A DNA stretch of 64,000 nucleotides. Source: Lamellibrachia columna. Its lineage: Eukaryota > Annelida > Polychaeta > Sabellida > Siboglinidae. The notes below the pieces were generated by a model. It did not search any database and was not told the DNA's origin. It was given only the letters and a program-made list of their open reading frames with translations. Each line of letters opens with the position of its first letter. Position 1 is the stretch's first letter. The DNA is taken from positions 38,116,278 through 38,180,277 of the forward strand of contig OY759267.1 in NCBI GenBank assembly GCA_963662155.1. Reading direction: 5' to 3'. A program made the position numbers and the translations under genes. This document shows positions 38,101-47,758 of this stretch, one piece after another.

Positions 38101-41100
38101 GTTTTAATGAACAATTAAACTGGCAAAGTCACATCAACAAAATTTCAAATAGGTGCTCCAGAATTATAGGTATCCTAAATAAACTCAAACGATTGTTACA
38201 TCTTAATATAAAGATTATGTTGTATAACACTTTGATATTGTCACACCTAAACTATGGCTTAACGGCCTGGGGCTATAGATGTGATAGAATAAAAAATTTC
38301 AAAAGAAAGCCGTCCGAATTATATGTTTAAGCAAATATAATGCTCATACCGATCCACTGTTCAAAAGTCTTAATTTACTAAAAGTAGAGCATATTCTAAA
38401 ATTGCACAAACTAAAATTATATCATAAATTTTCAAACAATAAACTACCTGTCTACTTGCAAAACTTACCACTTGATCAAAACGATAGTGTTCACAACTAT
38501 AATACACGTAGTCAATATAATATCAGTATAACAGTATAACAAGTAACGTACTGAAATTTGCGGATGACACAAAACTGTTTAGAAAGGTTAATACTGATGG
38601 TGATAAACAACATTTACAAAACGATCTAGACAGATTAGTGAAATGGTCTGAGAAATGGCAGATGCTGTTCAATTTTGGGAAATGTAAATGCCTACATACA
38701 GGACATGGGAACTTGAATGTAAACTATAAAATGGGAGATACTGTTCTGGGTACTACTGTAAAAGAAAAGGACTTAGGAGTTACAATAAGCGCTGATATGA
38801 AAGTTTCAGAGCAGTGTGGTATTGCAGCTTCAAAGGGTAATCAAATTCTTGGATTGATTAGAAGAAACATAACATACAAGGGAAAAAAGTTAATTATACC
38901 TCTTTATAAAGCAATAGTTAGACCTCATTTAGAATACTGTATACAAGCATGGAGACCATATCGTAAGAAGGATATAGATACGCTTGAACGCATACAAAGG
39001 AGAGCAACTAAAATGATTCCAGAACTTAGAGACCTTAGTTATGAAGAACGCCTGAAAGAATGTGGTTTAACAACTCTAGAGACAAGGAGGTTAAGAGGAG
39101 ATCAGATTGAAGTTTTTAAGATATTGAATGGGTATGAAATTATTGATAGAAATATGTTTTTCTCACTCAAGAAGGATAGCAGAACTAGAGGACATGAGGT
39201 AAAATTAGTAAAGGATCAATGTAGATTGGACATCAGGAAGCACTCGTTCTCACAGAGGACAATAAATGAATGGAACAAATTGTCTACAGATTGTGTAACT
39301 GCTAGCAGCGTGAATATGTTTAAAAACAAGGTTGACACATATCTCAGGAGGGCGGGTTATAAGTAGGTGAACATTGTTGGACTCTCGATAAGCCAATGGC
39401 TTCCTTGTCCACTTGCCATCTGGGCCTTTGGCTTGGATGGCAAATCTTGTTAAATCTTGTTAAATCTTGTTAAATATATGTACGATCAGGAGGGTACACC
39501 ATGAGTTTGCTAAACGAAGTCTCAGGTACAGTTTGCCACATACCATAAATAATGCACCTGATTTATTAAAAGACAAGGTCACCACTCACAGTTTACGTGG
39601 TTTCTCAAATTATATCAAACTTTATTATCTGAATACACACATTGAACAATGTGCAATCCAAATTTTTTATATATATGTCAACATGACTGACTATGTCTCC
39701 GTTCCTCCTTGGTTAAAAATCACTCTGTGTATATCCAGTTGTAGGAATATAATTGGCATTTGTAATATACAGACATATCTATATTAATTTTTTTCACTCG
39801 GTAATTATGGATTAATATCTATAGGGATTTTTTAAATTTAAATAACGGGTGAAATTAATCGACAGGGTGGCTCCTACTACAGTGATTAATTTTTAGTCTT
39901 AGTAGGAGTCTCCTGTCCCTTATATGACATTATCTTTTATTTTCAGACCATACTCTTACCAGTTCGTTTTCTCATGTCGACATAGATGTAATATATTGTA
40001 TGGTTTTTGTGTTGAATACTCTGTTTTGTTGTCTTTGGGACGAATAAATATTTCCTGTTTCCTGTTAACATGTACCCTGATATAAGTGCATCGCACTAAC
40101 CACTGCTGTAATTGTAAGAATATCATGTCTTATCATTGCTGTTAATGTAACCACATCATATCTTACCCTTGATACAACTGTAAAAGTGTAACTGCCATAC
40201 ATGACAACCAATGTAACTTGAAAATATTACATTTGACCCCACCATTTGTTGAATTATGGCACTTTTGTCACAGCTTTAATTCTGTCATTGATGCTTTTGA
40301 TGGACAGTCTGCTAATATCAGTGTAAAAATGTCATCTTTGGCTACTGATGTGGTGGTAATTGTAAGACACTGTGGCAGTGTTCATTGTATTTATAGGGGG
40401 GAGAGCCCAATAACACGGATATCATGTTGAAGAAGGAATCTGCCTTTGTTGAGATTTTACGTGAATATTTACCCCTGCTGCTTAATGTTCCAATCTACAA
40501 TGAGTGAGTATTGAGGTACTTTGTTTTGTCGTTCTTCTTCTAAGTAGTTATAAAATGAAATACTATGCCTGAATTTACAGACATTATCATGGATTGTGCA
40601 ATCTCATTTTGTCTGTATCTGTGTGGGACAGAAGGAGAACAAATTCTCAGGGTTGACAGATTGGCCGTCTCTGTAACTGTGTTGACAGAATAACCAAACG
40701 TGTTTATCTATTGACAGAATGATCACATTTGTAACTGTATGTTGACAGAATGATAAAATTTGTAACTGTGTTGACAGAATGATCACATTTGTAACTGTAT
40801 GTTGACAGAATGATTACATTTGTATTTGTGTGTTGAGAGAATGATCACATTTGTAACTGCACAATGGACACCTATGTAATGTGTCTTGAATGACAATGTC
40901 TGTCTGTGTGTTGACAGTCACAGACGTCTGTGTGTTGCGTTAACAAAATGGCTACGTGTCTACCCATATGTTGACTGTGGCATGCTGACATGGAATCTCC
41001 CTTGTCTGTATTGACATGTTTATTTAGAGAGTGACCCCTCCTGTGGATTTGGAGAGTGACCCCTCCTGTGTATTTAGAGAGTGACCCCCTGTCCTGTGTT

Positions 41101-44100
41101 GGCAGTGAGGCTGATCCATTGGTGGGATGGAGCAAACCAAGATATTGGAGAGCGGATGCAACATATGCTGCTGTTATCGCCAAGGTAACGATGATATTGA
41201 CAGATCTCATTGGCTTAAAGCTGCTTAAAACTACAGCTTTTAGAACCATTCCAGCTGTATGGTAAAGGAGTTATTTTAGATATTATTTTAAAATATTTAA
41301 ATAGTTTTATCATAGCTAGTTCATACAGACAATCACAAGTTATCTATATTTCTAGGTGATCATCTCACACCAGCAAAGGTGGCATCACCAGCACACTAGA
41401 CAAGTCGGCGATGACGCTAAAGTGACATTTTCACTCCTGAGCAATGACAATGGCTTCCTCAGTTACAACCCGCATTTCTTCACACAGCGTACCCTGTTGG
41501 CGAGATTTCAGATGAACACAACATCTCCACCACACGTACACTTTATTCGTAAACCTGCATTCAATGTGATGGCCTTGCTCGGCATGCTGGGTGAGACGCA
41601 AGTCCACAGCATGATCATTGGTAAGTTGTACATCGTGAGCCTTAATGTACTTTGTGGTGAATTGAAAACCAACACATTTAATCAACATATTTCTCTAAAA
41701 ACGTTCGGGTGGGTGAGTATTAAGTGGAATGTATCAAATGCAGAAAACACCAACTGCCCAAATCTAATATATCGCAGTCCATCAGAATTATATCTTGATA
41801 TGCTGCCTTGAGAATAATTTTGGAGTGGCTTACTTTTTACAATATCAGGTAAGATCAATATAACAACCATCATGTGTATGTGGAAGAGGCCGACAGTTTT
41901 CTTCAGAGGGATGATTTGTTTGTTGGACCACCAGATGGCAGTGTTGTCTGCAGCGAACTCGGAAATATTGAAGAGTTTGTAGACAAGTTGATGAAACAAC
42001 AAGCGATCTGTTGGTCTTCATCCATTACAGCTCATCTTTCTGTTTAAGTGACATATAATGAGACTAGAGTATTGTTAAGCTGGGTGCGTCTATACATACA
42101 TGGTTGGTTAGAGATAGAGACCACCACTCTTGAGTCCACGACAGGTTACACATTTATGGGATCTTTTGCTTTCCCTGGCATAGACACCAGATAGAATGGA
42201 CCTACGCTTGCAGTGTCTCATCCGAAAGACACAGGCAAATGGGATGAAAAAATTGCCAAAGTTTTGAAACAGCAGCAAATGGACTCGAAGCCCAGACCCT
42301 CGGTCCTCTGTTCTTAAATCACTGATCTTTTCAACATCTAATGATAGATATGATGTTTTTTATGTCATTAATTTCCAAATTGATAATGGAAAGAAACATT
42401 GTTTTAATGTGTTGTTGTATGATTAATGTTGTAGACGCAACTGGAATGACCTTCGATGACAAGGGCCGTCTAGGGGTCATTGCAACCACCCACGCCCCAC
42501 AGAACACATTGGACACGCGAGTCATTACTTATTTTGCGTACAACACAAAGAATGGTTTCACAATACCTATCTGAAAACATATGTTATAATGTATTAATTG
42601 AACACAGCATAGTTTGCATTAACATAGTTAGGACTTCATGAAAACACCATGAAGTCCTAACTATGTAAGTTTTCTACATTAAATTAGTAGTAACAGAAGC
42701 TGTTTCACCACGGCAGTGAGGCATAATCCCGAATGACTGATACCTAATTAAAGAAGACATCCAAAACAAACGGCTCTAACTGGCAAGTGGACAAGGAAGC
42801 CATTTGTCCAAAATATATTCAGAAACATATTCAGCCAACATTCACATTTGATACAGTCACAGGGAAAGTTGAAGGGCAGAGAGGGTGATTTTGTGTAATA
42901 ATAATGATCACACATACATTGATGGTTATTTTATTTATTTCAATTCACTAGATGGCGACTCAGTGTGCTGGTTTATAACAGTGATGACACACACAATGTC
43001 AGTGGTGATGCGTCACTACTGGTTCATGTCGACCAGCTGCCAGACTATGCAGACATCACCTACATGACATACAGACTTGACAACCTACATGGTAGTCCCT
43101 ATGCAGTGTGGGAGGACGCTGGTCAGCCTGTCCAGCCCAGTGGGTCACTGCTACAGGCCATGAGGGACAGACAGGTAGAACGTTTTTTCATTTTGTTCAC
43201 ACAGTTTAACAAGATTTAACATGCATGTTCAATGAAAGGTTTTGTTTACGTAATCAAGTACAAAACAAGAAACAAGTTTTATTGTTTAAAACCAAATGAC
43301 AACTGACTGCAACATAGAACAGTTTTAATTAAATTTTAAGCATGTGAAATAAACTAAACTGCCATTTAGCATTATATTACGTTTTTACAGTGATCAGTGT
43401 TTGTTTTATTTATGGTTGCTATTCATTTCAAAGCCAAAATGCTGTTTTGTGAAGGTAATTTTCCATGTGATAAACCTACAGTTTCACTTCAGGAACCCGA
43501 GAGTGACGGCCCATTCACACTGGCCGAATCATCCAAGTGTCATGTGACATTCAGCTGGAATGTTGCCCTGCCGGGGGTGTTTCTGTTCCATGCCTGTGCC
43601 AAGGCACAGATGCCACCAAGTCAAGTAAGTGTGCACTGTCAGTGTTTGGTCCTCAGGTTTTTAGACCTATCCTATTCACATCTCAGATATCTCTGGCCGA
43701 TAGGAATTGACATTCTTTTTATACTGGAGAGCATTAGCTAGCCCCACGTCTAACAAAATGCAGCTGGCACTACACTACACTACAATACCTGTTTTTTCTT
43801 CTGAATTCTTGTATTTGCCATAAATTTTTGACCAAAAGTGGATGGGCATGCTGCCACTGCATGGTAAAAAATAACCACTTGTGGCTGCGTGTAGTTCTCT
43901 GACGTTGCCATTGTTTGTAGGTATCTGACCTGCGAGTGGTGAACATCACCAGCGGCCAGGTACTGGTGATCTGGTCTGACCACTGTGTCCACTCAAGGTC
44001 AGTGTTATGTGACTTAAGCACATGTCATGTGACTTGATCATCTTTATGATGGGATATCTATGAGTTACAGTCAAACCTGTCTTAATCGACCAATCAACGG

Positions 44101-45954
44101 ATGTTTGAAAAGTGATCTTTTAATACAGGTTGTATCTTAAAGCGAAACAAAAGTTATAGTTTGGGGGCTATGCACCTAAGAGATAATATAAACTAACCAC
44201 GTGCAGCTAAAATCAAGAATATCACGTCAGTGGTTTATTCAGAATGTGTTCTAAAAGTAGGAGATACCAGTAATTTCTCCAAATAACTGAGGGCTGACAC
44301 ATTAACCAGCATGACTGATAAGCGCATGCACAGTTCTATGAAATCAGGGTGAGCTAGGCTAGTGATGTATTAAGGGTGGCCGGCATACACAGAACCAATG
44401 CAAAGTCTCAAACAAACGTGTTATTTTACAAGAAAGAAAATTATTTTAGTAAACAAAGGCCAAATTGTGTTACATAAGTTGAGTTTGGATGCAACTAGCA
44501 TAGCCATATCCTATTGGGAATAGGAATAGGTGTATATGAATATATTTTCATTTGGCAAGTGAATATTGCCAGAATACCACTCGTGATATAGTGTTATCTA
44601 ACAGTATGGTGCGTCCCTTGAAATTAAGATGGGTGTTCAACAAGGTTTTCCTAGTAAACCACTGGCATGATATTCTTAATTGTAGTTGCAAATGGTTGTT
44701 TTAGTAAATCTTAGAAAACCATGACTTCTGTTTCACTTTAATACAGGTGGTACTTTGGGAGGAGTCGACTGTGGTCATTAATGACAGGTGGTCTCTTAAT
44801 GCAGGTGGTTTAATGCAGGTGGTCGCTTGAGCAGGTTTGACTGTATATACATGAAGTTAGATTATCATAAAGCACAACGATGAACAAGTCATCCGCTGTC
44901 ATCCGATTCCAACTGTGAGGTGCAGGTTTGAAATACATAAATATTACAACCAACACATTTGTTTATTTAGATTATTTTAATTTATTACACTTATGTTTAA
45001 TATAAAATATAGGAAATATTACATCCCAGTAACTACTGGGGTATATTTGTATATATATTTTTTATTTGTATTGAATATTTTATGTTCCATGGAATATGTC
45101 ATGTGCACTCTTTCAGGAGAAATAAACATTGTCATATGTTTTGGCTTTATTTCACATCGTTTGTCTTGAAGGTGTCTTCGCAGATATGAAGTAGAACTCT
45201 GTAGAGACAGTGCAACGGGCAAATACCACCAGGTCAACACAATAGACAGCATTGTGACAACGTTTGTGTATGCTCCAGAGACAGACAACTTGGCACAAGG
45301 TACACAACAATAACACATTTAGATCAGACATCTAGTTTCAACCTGAACTCTCCATGTGTCATACTCTTGCATAACTGGTTTTGTGTATGTGTATGGGTGT
45401 ACTTTTGTGTACATGTTCTCATGTGTGTGCAAGGCTGTGTGTGCTTGTGCATGTGTATTTGTGTCTCCGTGCATGCATGCGAACTTGTGTTAGCGAATGA
45501 TTTAAAATACAAATATCTTCTGGTATGTGTTCCAATCAATGAAGCAAAGACAAACATGATGTCTCTGAATGGAACAGACCCAGTACGAATTGACAACACT
45601 GAGACTGAATTGATCCCAAAGTTCAAATACCTAGGCTCAGTGATTAGTATGAACAGAATATGTGCCAGGGCTTGAAGCAGATAGTAGCTACTGGTTATAC
45701 AAGGATAGTGAATACAGCATATGCATAAGTTCTCTCAAAATAGCTGGAATTTTAAGTTGTCAATATTGTTCAGAATAATTGTTTGCATTGTTACATTGAT
45801 ATTTCATTATGCTTTATCACGATTGTAAATAAACCCTTCTGTTTATTCTGCAGGTTTGGCAGATACCCTAGTGTGGGGTTTTTACCGAGTGAGAGCAGTT
45901 GACTACTGGAATAGACCCTCACCATATTCATTAGTCACCCGGTATGGCCCATGA
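32197..45954 (+). CDS. IDUA: Alpha-L-iduronidase (lysosomal, glycoside hydrolase family 39)
   Basis: Fourteen exons: 32197-32441, 32917 (or 32934)-33096, 35674-35864, 36694-36789, 37212-37417, 40397-40503, 41106-41184, 41356-41620, 42435-42516, 42952-43174, 43493-43624, 43921-43997, 45172-45299, 45854-45954 (TGA). About 703 residues, against 653 in human. The enzyme removes terminal alpha-L-iduronic acid from dermatan and heparan sulfate in lysosomes; the hydrophobic N-terminus is a signal peptide. The acid/base Glu lies in FETWNEP (E223 in this model) and the nucleophile Glu in [13 protein letters not shown] (E343). Other family blocks are [41 protein letters not shown] and [12 protein letters not shown]. 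The C-terminal region carries the beta-sandwich and fibronectin-like domains. Frame is kept at exon 4/5 and exon 9/10 only with GC donors. The exon 1/2 junction is uncertain. Confidence 0.95.
33123..33940. mobile_element. Non-autonomous hAT-type DNA transposon
   Basis: An 818-bp element in IDUA intron 2, flanked by the 8-bp direct repeat AAGGTGAC (33115-33122 and 33941-33948). The ends are AAGGGTTG... and ...CAACCCTG, that is, a CAGGGTTG terminal inverted repeat with one change. Subterminal DNA is full of GATTTAAATCA words. An 8-bp target duplication and a CAGGG terminus are hallmarks of hAT elements. No transposase ORF. Confidence 0.85.
34463..34744 (-). mobile_element. LINE endonuclease N-terminal fragment
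   Basis: The minus-strand frame gives [20 protein letters not shown] and [16 protein letters not shown], the start of an AP-type endonuclease domain of a non-LTR element (N and E motifs). It lies in IDUA intron 2. AAT repeats flank it at 34420-34455. Confidence 0.8.
35240..35500 (+). mobile_element. CR1-like LINE 3' end fragment
   Basis: Closely follows the 3' end of the element at 38527-39484: TCTCACAGAGGACAATAAAT, ACTCTCGATAAGCCAATG, CTTCCTTGCCCACTTGCCAT, then GTTAAATCATG. It lies in IDUA intron 2. Confidence 0.85.
36153..36297. repeat. Duplicated ~40-bp segment
   Basis: GTGTTACGTTTCAAAAGAAC followed by ATTCTGTCxGCATAGATGTT occurs at 36153 and again at 36257. A second local duplication (AACATAGTGGTATTTAGTTA) is at about 36880-36948. 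Confidence 0.8.
37430..37885 (+). mobile_element. LINE 3' fragment abutting the IDUA exon 5 donor
   Basis: Conceptual translation [38 protein letters not shown], then frame-shifted [18 protein letters not shown], followed by a 3' UTR with TCCCTGTTCATGATATAATG and GGCGCTATAGAAG. This is the C-terminal end of a non-LTR element. It starts within about 20 bp of the donor at 37418. Confidence 0.82.
37925..38526 (+). mobile_element. LINE fragment (RT C-terminal region), left half
   Basis: Reads [60 protein letters not shown], then in a shifted frame [20 protein letters not shown] and [20 protein letters not shown], ending in YNTRSQYNI at about 38524. The protein resumes at 39485 as [18 protein letters not shown]. 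The gap is filled by another LINE. Confidence 0.88.
38527..39484 (+). mobile_element. 5'-truncated CR1-like LINE nested in another LINE
   Basis: An open frame from about 38540 to 39366 starts at [10 protein letters not shown] (the RT YADD-type box is FADD here) and runs through [71 protein letters not shown], to [12 protein letters not shown] and a TAG stop. The 3' UTR ends in tandem TCTTGTTAAA units. ATCAG at 38522-38526 and 39485-39489 is the probable target duplication. Confidence 0.9.
39485..40075 (+). mobile_element. LINE fragment, right half (interrupted element)
   Basis: Continues the element at 37925-38526: [38 protein letters not shown], then a 3' UTR ending in AATAAATATTTCCTGTTTCC near 40045-40070. 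Confidence 0.85.
40640..41105. repeat. Short tandem repeats in IDUA intron 6
   Basis: About six copies of a ~31-34-bp unit built on TGTTGACAGAATGATCACAT and TTGTAACTGT (40680-40860). Then three copies of a ~27-bp unit with GAGAGTGACCCCTCCTGTG run up to the acceptor of exon 7 (41104-41105). Confidence 0.8.
42092..42316 (-). mobile_element. tRNA-derived SINE (family B)
   Basis: On the minus strand the head carries a B-box-like GGCTTCGAGTCC. After it come TGTGTCTTTCGGATGAGACA, a GGTGTCTATGCCAGGGAAAG block, GATCCCATAAATGTGTAACC and GTGGTGTCTCTAT-like words, as in the plus-strand copy at 55325-55740. It lies in IDUA intron 8. Confidence 0.8.
42622..42666. repeat. Perfect 19-bp hairpin
   Basis: ACATAGTTAGGACTTCATG (42622-42640), a 7-base loop, then its exact reverse complement (42648-42666). 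It lies in IDUA intron 9, just after the GC donor at 42517. Confidence 0.95.
42765..42830 (-). mobile_element. Small CR1-like LINE 3' relic
   Basis: GGCAAGTGGACAAGGAAGCC is the reverse complement of the 3' UTR of the LINE at 38527-39484. Confidence 0.6.
44068..44843. mobile_element. MITE with TA target site
   Basis: A 776-bp element in IDUA intron 12. Ends CAGTCAAACCTG and CAGGTTTGACTG are perfect inverted repeats flanked by TA on both sides. Subterminal words (TCTTAATCGACC; GTGGTCTCTTAATGCAGG) are also inverted and diverged. No ORF. A TA target suggests a Tc1/mariner-like or related superfamily. Confidence 0.8.
45500..45680 (+). mobile_element. Small LINE reverse-transcriptase fragment
   Basis: [20 protein letters not shown] and [14 protein letters not shown] match the region after the catalytic box (KTEVM... 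FxYLGS) of the LINE group found at 6061-9108. It lies in IDUA intron 13. Confidence 0.8.
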
Positions 45955-46075
45955 TGACATTTGTAGGCTGGAAAACAGTGTCTGTGATACTGGGACAGTG
46001 CAAGAATATAATTCGGTAGCTGTGGTGTTCATTTTGAAGTAACGGTCAGTGTCTAAGTAAGTATCTGGATTTGCC

Positions 46076-46219
46076 TTAACTACACAGCCGGTGTAGATGG
46101 TTAGACCCAAGTGTTCCTGTTGTTAACTACACAACCGGTGTAGATGGTTAGACCAAGTGTTCCTGTTGTTAACTACACAACCGGTGTAGAGATGGTTAGA
46201 CCCAAGTATTCCTGTTGTT
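46076..46219. repeat. 48-bp tandem repeat x3
   Basis: AACTACACAxCCGGTGTAGA followed by TGGTTAGACCCAAGTxTTCC occurs three times, 120 bp beyond the IDUA stop and so possibly in its 3' UTR. Confidence 0.9.
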
Positions 46220-46799
46220 ATATACAGTGTATAATATTAAGCAACGCAAATTTTAGAAATGTCCTTACAATTACATATTAATGTCAATTGATATCAACTC
46301 GTTCTGTCATTGTGTTTCTCAGATCCAGAGACAGATATCAAATATGTTTTTTGTGCCCGACTTTATGAACCTTCCTTTCACAGGGTGTGGCGAGTACAGG
46401 CCTAAATTTTTAAGTCTAAGATATGAAATTTCAGAGAAGGTCAAAATTACTACTGTGAAATAATATTACATGTAAGAATGTAGGTGTGGTAGACCAACAC
46501 AGTGTTGTAATTACTGTTATCTTGTTCAATTATTTTTGCTATCATCACTTACACATGCAAACTAGTCATATCAACTAAATCAGACAGACAATTTATGATT
46601 TTATCCATATTTGGAATGTTTTGTGTTTCAATTCTCTTAATTTATTACAGACATCACACATTCATTGTTCACATCCAGTCAGTAAAACTCAAACAGGCAA
46701 TAGCATTCCAAGTATTTCTGGTGGCATAATAATAATGAACTGCCATAACGCCGATATCCTCAGGAACCTGAGCTCAGAAGCGCAACAAACCAGAATTAT

Positions 46800-47480
46800 T
46801 AATCATAAACATTACATTGTGGTTAGAACATCGGGCTCAATCAAGAGAACCCGGTTTTGAATCTCCTTGCTGCCATTTTGAAGTTTTAGCAATTTTTTTA
46901 ATTCTATTTTGAAGCTTTGGCATTTTCATTCATTTCACTCACTCCACACTGCCTTAGTTCACTCAGCTGTATAAATGAGTATCTGGTTATAGACAGGCGT
47001 GGATGTGAGTGAATAGTCCTTGCACAGTAATTGCAGCATGGCTGAATGCTTCCCAGAGAAGTTGAGTTGGCATTGGAATGAATAGGTGAAGTGGTTCTAG
47101 TTGTTTCCAGCATTCAGCAACGTTCTATTAACCGACTAGTTTGTATATGTTGCAGTTATTACACTTTGACGATGTTACAAGGTCTCATTCAATTAATCAC
47201 CCTTTTTCGTAACATTATTGCCAAGCCAACCTTTATAATGCTGGCTTCTTCAATAGTTCTTTTATGTCCTCAATTAATAGGATGGGATCAACATTAACGT
47301 GATCATCCAAGTCACAAAGGCTACACAGTCCACAATGTGGAGAGCCAGGTTTTTACACCAAACATACCCATGCTTGCTCCAGGTCTCTGACATGTAAAGC
47401 ACATGTGCTAACCATTACACCATTTACAGTGTAAAGCACTTTGAGCAGTCCCACGGACTGGTACCGCACTATATCTGAAC
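46800..47480 (+). mobile_element. tRNA-derived SINE (family A), split by an insertion
   Basis: The tRNA-like head (GTGGTTAGAACATCGGGCTC ... ACCCGGTTTTGAATC) at 46815-46860 and the body to about 47095 (GTTCACTCAGCTGTATAAAT, AGTAATTGCAGCATGGCTGA). The tail AAAGCACTTTGAGCAGTCC with CACTATATCTGAAC resumes at 47431-47480. The ~330 bp between them carries a minus-strand tRNA-like word, GGTGTAATGGTTAGCACATG, so a second SINE probably inserted here. Confidence 0.72.
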
Positions 47481-47758
47481 TTACTTTTACATCCACTTTA
47501 ATTACATAGTCTCGTGTATAAGTGATTCTGTTCTTTTCATGAATGTCTTTTTATATCAAATCAAAATGTAAAATTAATAAGGTTTTTATACATTTACCAT
47601 ATCAGTGATAATCTTATAAATAAAATGAATACAAAGTATATGCATATGTATTTCTTGTTATTATTATGAGATAGAATAATACTGTAGACAATATTCCCAT
47701 GCATGCGCATTAGCAATAGATTTTATGACTATTAACCGAAACAAACTTGAGAGTTGCA

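Noticed and set aside
46621..46860. 79-codon ORF downstream of IDUA as a gene
   Set aside because: Its end lies in a SINE head, and no coding bias or homology is visible.
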